Origin: an uncultured Ruminococcus sp.
Lineage (GTDB): Bacteria > Bacillota > Clostridia > Oscillospirales > Ruminococcaceae
Reading direction: 5' to 3'
Length of the DNA: 9,294 nt
NCBI GenBank assembly: GCA_947177375.1
Contig: CAMWUF010000021.1
Span: forward strand, 1-9,294
Made by a program: the position numbers and the translations under genes. Under the pieces are notes generated by a model. That model did no database searches. It was given only the letters and a program-made list of their open reading frames with translations, and was not told the origin of the DNA. This document shows, in pieces, positions 5,197 through 9,294 of this stretch (positions within the stretch are counted from its first letter, which is position 1; the number at the start of each line of letters is the position of its first letter).

Positions 5197-6080
5197 AAAA
5201 CAAAATTTGGTGAATGTATATGCGGTGATTCAAAAATCCTTATTAATGACCTCGCAAATAATTCTGTAGACCTCTTCATAACATCACCGCCGTATCCTCT
5301 GATAAATCCTAAAGAGTATGGCAATGAAAGTCAAGATAGCTATAATAACTGGCTGTTAGAGTTTGTTAAATTAATGATTCCAAAACTAACGTCAACAGGT
5401 AGCATTGTTATTGACTTCGGCACTTCATATCTAAAAAACAAGCCATGTTATAATATTTACTCATTTGAACTGCTTGTCAGAATGGTAAAAGAGTTAAACC
5501 TTAACCTATGTCAGCCGTTCTACTGGTATAATCCGTCAAGACTGCCATATCCGTCAATGTATGTATGCCGACGCAAAATAAGAGCTAAAGACAATGTAAA
5601 TAATTTATGGTGGCTTTCTCCTAATGAAAATCCCAAAGCCAATACAACCAAAGCCCTAAAACCTTATTCAAAGGCTATGAAAAAATTCTTCCGTAAAAAG
5701 CACCCAAAAGATACGTCCTTTCAAAAAAATAAAGGTGCTTTGCCAAGCAACCTGTTGGAAATAGCCAACGCCAATAACAAAAGTCAATACTTACAAGCCT
5801 GTCGTAGCTTAGACATTAAGTACCACCCTGCACGCTTTCCTACTGCTTTTTTGTCAAGTTCCTTACTGATGAGAACGACTTAGTAGTTGATATTTTCGGT
5901 GGAAGCAATACAACAGGCTATGTATGCGAAACATTAAAACGCAGGTGGAAAACTTTTGAAATGAATCAGGACTATGTAGCAACAAGTGCATTTCGTTTCA
6001 TAAGTGACATCGGCAATGCCAAACTATGTTATGATACAATAATGAACAGTGACATAATTGTTGATATATCAATATTTTAA
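5185..6080 (+). CDS. DNA methyltransferase (N4-cytosine or N6-adenine, beta type), split by a -1 frameshift
   Basis: An AdoMet-dependent DNA amino-methyltransferase of the N6_N4_Mtase family (PF01555). Motif IV TSPPY is at residues 33-37, preceded by the usual GDSKILINDLANNSVDL segment. The target-recognition region follows, and then HPARFP (214-219) just before the break. The first frame ends at TAG 5881-5883 after 232 residues. The -1 frame continues FVKFLTDENDLVVDIFGGSN with the AdoMet-binding motif I (DIFGGSNTTG, about 236-245 of the joined product) and ends at TAA 6078-6080, giving 298 residues. Motif IV before motif I defines the beta class; the S/TPPY form is commoner in N4-cytosine enzymes. 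The start MGNYKTKFGE is preferred over an ATG nine codons upstream, though its ribosome binding site (GGGAAGTGAG) is weak. No restriction gene adjoins it. The break is either a one-T loss, phase variation, programmed frameshifting or a sequencing error. Confidence 0.88.
5847..5853 (+). other. Frameshift site in the methyltransferase (six-T run)
   Basis: Six T's (5847-5852) followed by G lie where the two halves of the enzyme must be joined. Read in the zero frame, the last base of GCT plus TTT TTG gives T TTT TTG, which fits the X XXY YYZ pattern of -1 ribosomal slippage, and a -1 shift restores the conserved frame exactly. A run of seven T's would also restore it. No strong hairpin or upstream Shine-Dalgarno stimulator was identified. 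Confidence 0.7.
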
Positions 6081-6083
6081 AAG

Positions 6084-6123
6084 AGTCCTCATTTCATGAC
6101 TATATGTCACTGAGATGAGGACT
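6084..6123 (-). terminator. Terminator between convergent genes
   Basis: AGTCCTCAT (6084-6092) pairs perfectly with ATGAGGACT (6115-6123), with an inner TGAC/GTCA stem at 6097-6109. On the minus strand the stem is followed by CTTTT, so it best serves the lipoprotein unit. It lies 3 bases after the methyltransferase stop and could also act on the plus strand, where the T-rich stretch is weaker. Confidence 0.7.
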
Positions 6124-6169
6124 GATTCTATATTAATTATTTTGTATATTTTTCATAAAAAGGCATATT

Positions 6170-6226
6170 CTATATTGCTAATGCTGTTGTAGCTACAAGC
6201 ATATTCTTTAATCTTTTACGCCCCAT
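6170..6226 (-). CDS. 18-codon ORF downstream of the lipoprotein gene (peptide or truncated signal peptide)
   Basis: ATG at 6224-6226 follows GGAGGT (6235-6240) by 8 bases, a better ribosome binding site than most in the window. The peptide is MGRKRLKNMLVATTALAI, a basic start and a hydrophobic core like the first half of a signal peptide, then TAG. It begins 25 bases after the lipoprotein stop and precedes the terminator, so it would be the last cistron of that unit. It may be a genuine small membrane-active peptide, or the 5' stump of a lost secreted-protein gene. Confidence 0.4.
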   Translation of the reverse strand: MGRKRLKNMLVATTALAI

Positions 6227-6251
6227 AAACTTTTACCTCCTGTCAATGTGT

Positions 6252-8150
6252 TTAATTGTATGCATTATCTATCCAACCTGAAAGTTCGTCACTCCAACCA
6301 CTTTGCCCACAATTCGCAAAGTCATCTACATCTTCCCAACCTGATGAACCGCCACTATTACTTGAGCCACCATTATCAACTGGTGGTGTATAAACTGGCT
6401 CTTGTGGTGTAGGTGTTTGTTCTACTGGTGGTGTGTATACTGGCTCTGCTGGCGGAGTATAAACAGGTGTATCATTATTACTATTGCTACTGCTGTTGTT
6501 ATCAACTGGTGGCGTGTAAACTGTATCGTTGTTATTTGATGTATTGCCACTGTTGCTACTGTTTCCACTGTTGCTGTTGCCACTGTTTCCTGTTGAACTA
6601 TTATCATTATTACTGCTGTTGTTATCTGGTGTATTGTCGTCATTGTCAACGCTACTGTCTGTTTCATCTGTTTTGTCTGTTGCCTCTGTCTCCTCTGTCT
6701 CCTGCTTGCCATACTTTTCTTTTATATATGTTGCAAAATCTTCTTCATTGTAGCTGTCGCCTTTTTCCTCTCTGTATGCGTTGTATTCCTTTGTAAATGT
6801 TTCTTTGTCACAAGTAAGTTTATCTCCGCCATAGCACTCCCATAAACTATCAATGTATATCTGCTTATCTTCCTCTGCCTGCTTTTCTGCAAATTTAATT
6901 GAGTATCTTGCCTCAATGCTTTCCTCAAATGCCTCTGGTGTCATTGAGCCATTGCCTACTGCTGTTACATAATCCTCTATAAACTCCTCCTCTGTACATG
7001 ACATATCATTTTTATCCTGCTTTTCCCATAATGCCTTTACATCAGACTCTAAAGAGGCTGTTGTTCCGCCCTCTGCATTGTTATACGGGTAGCCATTGTC
7101 ATTGTAATATGACTGCATTGTTGCTATCAGGATTTCTATTACCTCTGTCTTTGTAATCGCCTCGTCCCAACGTGTTTCACTGCTGATAATGCCTTTGTTG
7201 TTTGCTGTTGCTATTGCTTTATAAAGTTCATCTGGTACGCCCTTGTCTGCGTTCTGGAGGGCATACTGTAAACAAGCTGAATGATATTGATTTGATGTTG
7301 GTGTGAGTTTGAGGGTGTCTGCTATCTTGCTGTTATTGGTACAATCCGATAAACTTACATTGCTTACATCTGCTGTTGAGATTTGTTCTGTGCCATAAAC
7401 TGCATTGAGTGCTAAATAAACATACTCTGCTCGTGTCATTGCTCCTGCATAGTTGTCTTTGTTAAGACTGCCGTCTGCTGTTGAGATATAAGAGTTGTTG
7501 TTCTCTTTTGAGGCATAAGGTGTGTAGGGGTCATATGCTGTGCCTGTTACTGCCTGTTCAAATGTGGTGTCGGGTTCAAGTGTTCCTACTGGTGTCACTG
7601 CCCTCATGACTAATGCCATTGCCTCTGCTCTTGATAATGATGCTCCGCCATTGAAGTAATTGGGTGTGCTGTCGGGTATCAACTCAAAATAGCCGTTAAA
7701 CATTGCCGATGTATAATCACTTTCCTCAAGGTCTGCATAATCCTTGTTTAAATATTGGGCTATTTCTTTATTTGGTGTGTTGGTGAGTGTTGAGAGGGTG
7801 TTTGCTACATATTCATTGCCTAAGACTGTGAACAGGGTGTTGTTGCCCTCTTGGTTGTTGTCTTTGTTGGTGTAGAAAGCTTCATATTTGATGCCTTTTG
7901 CATTGGTGTGGTTGTCAAAATATTTATCCAAATATTCTCTGATGTTGCTGTTTGATGTTTTCTCCTGCAATGCTATCCAATCAATTTTGGATAATTCACC
8001 CTTTCTGTCATACACTGTCTTTTCAGCTGTAATAACAACTTCCTCACTGTTCATTACATTGTTGTTGAGGTCGCTGTCTGCACAGCCTGTAAACTGGCTT
8101 GCTACAATAACAAGTGCCATTAAAGATATTAAAATTTTCTTGATTTTCAT
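6252..8150 (-). CDS. Surface lipoprotein with S-layer homology repeats and low-complexity tail
   Basis: 632 residues. A lipoprotein signal peptide (MKIKKILISLMALVIVASQF then TGC) places the lipidated Cys at 23, so the protein is membrane-anchored and outward-facing. Three SLH-like motifs are visible: SLSRAEAMALVMRAV (171-185), AMTRAEYVYLALNAVYG (237-253) and AITKTEVIEILIATM (331-345). SLH domains normally bind cell-wall polymers. Residues about 367-480 contain two copies of an acidic unit, each with W-x9-C (Trp375/Cys385 and Trp437/Cys447). The tail is Glu/Thr, then Asn/Ser/Gly-rich, with VYTPPV or VYTPPA four times (544-591), ending in a Trp-rich GWEDVDDFANCGQSGW segment. The ATG is 9 bases after GGAG (8160-8163). 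A consensus promoter sits upstream, with an inverted repeat around its -35 box, facing a small repressor gene. The function is unknown; adhesion or a wall-spanning role is inference. Confidence 0.85.
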   Translation of the reverse strand: MKIKKILISLMALVIVASQFTGCADSDLNNNVMNSEEVVITAEKTVYDRKGELSKIDWIALQEKTSNSNIREYLDKYFDNHTNAKGIKYEAFYTNKDNNQEGNNTLFTVLGNEYVANTLSTLTNTPNKEIAQYLNKDYADLEESDYTSAMFNGYFELIPDSTPNYFNGGASLSRAEAMALVMRAVTPVGTLEPDTTFEQAVTGTAYDPYTPYASKENNNSYISTADGSLNKDNYAGAMTRAEYVYLALNAVYGTEQISTADVSNVSLSDCTNNSKIADTLKLTPTSNQYHSACLQYALQNADKGVPDELYKAIATANNKGIISSETRWDEAITKTEVIEILIATMQSYYNDNGYPYNNAEGGTTASLESDVKALWEKQDKNDMSCTEEEFIEDYVTAVGNGSMTPEAFEESIEARYSIKFAEKQAEEDKQIYIDSLWECYGGDKLTCDKETFTKEYNAYREEKGDSYNEEDFATYIKEKYGKQETEETEATDKTDETDSSVDNDDNTPDNNSSNNDNSSTGNSGNSNSGNSSNSGNTSNNNDTVYTPPVDNNSSSNSNNDTPVYTPPAEPVYTPPVEQTPTPQEPVYTPPVDNGGSSNSGGSSGWEDVDDFANCGQSGWSDELSGWIDNAYN

Positions 8151-8197
8151 AAATTAATTCTCCTTTTAATTTTTAAAATTTTATCATAATGTGTAGT

Positions 8198-8226
8198 ATT
8201 ATACCACATCAAAAAGTAAATGTCAA
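8198..8226 (-). promoter_or_regulatory. Consensus sigma-A promoter of the lipoprotein gene
   Basis: On the minus strand TTGACA (8221-8226), a 17-bp spacer and TATAAT (8198-8203) with TGTGG before the -10 form a perfect-consensus extended promoter, about 35 bases upstream of the ribosome binding site. Such a strong promoter implies high or tightly repressed expression. Confidence 0.9.
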
Positions 8227-8243
8227 TAGATTTTTTACTTTTT
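8211..8243. promoter_or_regulatory. Inverted repeat bracketing the lipoprotein -35 box (candidate operator)
   Basis: AAAAAGTAAA (8211-8220) and TTTACTTTTT (8234-8243) are perfect 10-bp arms with a 13-bp spacer that contains the -35 hexamer TTGACA. A dimeric regulator bound here would block the promoter. The adjacent divergent Cro/C1-type gene is the obvious candidate, by inference. Confidence 0.55.
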
Positions 8244-8301
8244 TCAAAAATAAAATGACTTGTATAAACATCATTACGCTATTTTCACAAGGTTTAATGT
8301 T

Positions 8302-8332
8302 TTGTCAAATTGCGGTATGCTTATTATATAAT
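8302..8332 (+). promoter_or_regulatory. Likely promoter of the small repressor gene
   Basis: TTGTCA (8302-8307) is followed after 17 bp by TATATA (8325-8330), or after 19 bp by TATAAT (8327-8332), just upstream of the repressor ribosome binding site. The distance to the start is short but sufficient. Confidence 0.45.
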
Positions 8333-8353
8333 ACCACACGGGAGGTTCACACT

Positions 8354-8581
8354 ATGAAAGCAGAGTACAAACAACTTTATGAGAATCTTGGACTTAATAT
8401 TGTCTATTACCGTAAAAAGAACAGGTTGACACAACTTCAGCTTGCCGAACTTGTTGACATAGACAGGAGTCACATAAGTGCCATTGAACTTGGAAATGTA
8501 GGCTGTTCCCTTGATGTAATTTTCAGACTTTGTGATGTTCTTGACATAACGCCTAAAGTCCTGTTTGATTTCAGGGATTAA
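8354..8581 (+). CDS. Small Cro/C1 (XRE)-family transcriptional regulator
   Basis: 75 residues consisting almost entirely of an HTH_3-type DNA-binding domain. The helix-turn-helix is LTQLQLAELVDIDRSHISAI, with the family ending ELGNVGCSLDVIFRLCDVLD, then a short DITPKVLFDF close. There is no extra ligand or oligomerisation domain. ATG at 8354-8356 follows GGGAGG (8340-8345) by 8 bases; the frame is open further upstream but lacks a ribosome binding site there. It is divergent from the lipoprotein gene with 203 bp between the two starts, containing both promoters and an inverted repeat. It probably represses that gene and/or itself. Its 3' end converges on the small-gene operon through a shared terminator. 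Confidence 0.9.
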   Translation: MKAEYKQLYENLGLNIVYYRKKNRLTQLQLAELVDIDRSHISAIELGNVGCSLDVIFRLCDVLDITPKVLFDFRD

Positions 8582-8592
8582 ATGCACTAAAA

Positions 8593-8622
8593 AGTGTCAC
8601 CCAATAAAAATCAGGTGACACT
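8593..8622 (-). terminator. Terminator shared by convergent genes
   Basis: AGTGTCACC (8593-8601) pairs perfectly with GGTGACACT (8614-8622) around a 12-base loop. On the minus strand it is followed by TTTTT, ending the operon at 8651-9294. On the plus strand it is 11 bases after the repressor stop and is followed by a weaker AT-rich stretch, so it may work in both directions. Confidence 0.85.
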
Positions 8623-8650
8623 ATATAAATTTTATTGTATGTATAATTTA

Positions 8651-8980
8651 TTACTTTGTTGTCATTTCTTCCAACTTGCTCATATCATGATTCAACAAGT
8701 CATCAGTGTAAATATCGTATATCTCATACATTACGCCCATACTGATTTTACCTGTATTCAGCTTTGTATCAATTTTGCTGATATGTTCCAATTTTTCCAG
8801 TGTTTCTTTATCATCATGTCCATAGCAGTTCAGATAAGTCTTATATAACTCAATGTTCTGCTCCACTATAAACTTGTAGAACTTAAATACAATTGTGTCA
8901 GTATCATATGTATCTGAATTAACCAAATCATCAAGCAAATCACTTACAAGTGCCTTAAATTCTTTATAACTGTTATCCAT
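8651..8980 (-). CDS. Small hypothetical helical protein
   Basis: 109 residues starting MDNSYKEFKALVSDLLDDLV and rich in Asp, Lys, Tyr and Leu, with predicted helices throughout and no signal peptide or membrane segment. ATG at 8978-8980 lies 4 bases after the TAA of the preceding gene and 11 bases after AAAGG. An in-frame ATG at 9008-9010, overlapping the upstream gene, is possible but has no spacing for a ribosome binding site. It is co-transcribed with the helix-turn-helix gene upstream, and a terminator follows. The family was not recognised; a partner of the upstream DNA-binding protein is a reasonable guess. Confidence 0.7.
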   Translation of the reverse strand: MDNSYKEFKALVSDLLDDLVNSDTYDTDTIVFKFYKFIVEQNIELYKTYLNCYGHDDKETLEKLEHISKIDTKLNTGKISMGVMYEIYDIYTDDLLNHDMSKLEEMTTK

Positions 8981-8984
8981 TATT

Positions 8985-9294
8985 TTAACTGCCTTTCTTC
9001 CCTGTTTCATTCCTGTACCGTCTACAACGATACTGCAATGTTGAAACAGGGATTTTTGTTTGTATATGAAGTTGATTCCAACTCATTGTAGCCTTTAATT
9101 TCATAAGTTCATCGTCCGTATAAACATGACTCTCTGTTGCTTTCAACTTGTCAAGCTTATGTATTTCAGTTTTAAGTTCATCAATATTTTTCTCAATATT
9201 TTTAAAATTTCTTTCAATGTCAACATTGCTGTTGGAGAAGTAGTTCACCATTGTCTTGCACAATTTATAACTTTCTTTGCAAAGCTGTAATATC
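8985..9294 (-). CDS. Partial gene: small protein with coiled coil and C-terminal helix-turn-helix
   Basis: The frame remains open to the right edge of the window (ILQLCKESYKLCKTMVNYFS continues from the edge), so the true start is outside and the 102 visible residues are a C-terminal part. A helical, coiled-coil-like stretch (DIERNFKNIEKNIDELKTEI) is followed by DDELMKLKATMSWNQLHIQT and VSTLQYRCRRYRNE, a helix-turn-helix of the Hin/resolvase-like kind ending in a basic recognition helix. The layout (variable helical N-terminus, terminal helix-turn-helix) echoes the gene at 4239-4679, although overall sequence identity is low. It is likely a DNA-binding protein of the mobile element. Confidence 0.65.
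   Translation of the reverse strand, partial: ILQLCKESYKLCKTMVNYFSNSNVDIERNFKNIEKNIDELKTEIHKLDKLKATESHVYTDDELMKLKATMSWNQLHIQTKIPVSTLQYRCRRYRNETGKKGS

Noticed and set aside
5033..5233. 66-codon minus-strand frame across the repeat array
   Set aside because: Its repetitive Tyr/His/Leu content simply reflects the tandem repeat, and there is no ribosome binding site.
6413..6796. Cys/Leu-rich plus-strand frames and a minus-strand Gln/Thr-rich frame over the lipoprotein tail
   Set aside because: They are shadows of the Asn/Ser/Thr low-complexity coding sequence in the true frame.

Overview
The window is AT-rich and uses strong Gram-positive ribosome binding sites (AAAGGAGG-type), consensus sigma-A promoters with extended -10 elements, and short U-tract hairpin terminators. 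With a large serine recombinase, an AAA-ATPase/PD-(D/E)XK gut-anaerobe family protein and an S-layer-homology lipoprotein, this points to a Clostridia-type Firmicute (Lachnospiraceae or Ruminococcaceae are plausible). The content is accessory: it looks like part of an integrated mobile element or plasmid rather than core chromosome.

Layout. 1-400: a decayed 3' end of an unidentified gene on the minus strand, followed by a clear terminator. 419-2098 (-): AAA-ATPase-like protein with a C-terminal nuclease fold, with its own promoter. 2219-3700 (-): large serine recombinase with its own terminator. 3780-4033 (-): two tiny overlapping ORFs (TAATG junction) just upstream of the recombinase. 4192-4220: a palindrome carrying a good plus-strand promoter that faces the 3' end of the next gene. 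4239-4679 (-): small acidic protein with a C-terminal helix-turn-helix. 4738-5184: a gene-free, highly structured region holding a 111-bp imperfect inverted repeat, five GGTTCAT direct repeats and a roughly 20-21-bp tandem array of about seven units that runs into the next start codon. 5185-6080 (+): DNA methyltransferase of the beta type (TSPPY motif first, FxGG motif last), split by a -1 frameshift exactly at a T TTT TTG run. 6084-6123: terminator between convergent genes. 6170-6226 (-): an 18-codon ORF with a strong RBS. 6252-8150 (-): SLH-repeat lipoprotein with a low-complexity, proline-rich tail. 8151-8353: divergent promoter region with an inverted repeat bracketing the lipoprotein -35 box. 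8354-8581 (+): 75-residue Cro/C1-type repressor. 8593-8622: terminator shared by convergent genes. 8651-9294 (-): two small genes in an operon, the first cut by the window edge; the first ends in a helix-turn-helix.

How it may work together (inference): the recombinase moves or resolves the element; the helix-turn-helix proteins and the repeat-rich region at 4.8-5.2 kb are candidates for replication, partition or expression control; the methyltransferase could mark the element's DNA but is interrupted in this copy; the small repressor probably regulates the divergent lipoprotein gene. The most interesting spots are the repeat region upstream of the methyltransferase and the slippery-site frameshift in that gene. 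No cognate restriction enzyme, relaxase, replication initiator of a recognised family, CRISPR array, tRNA or rRNA is visible.
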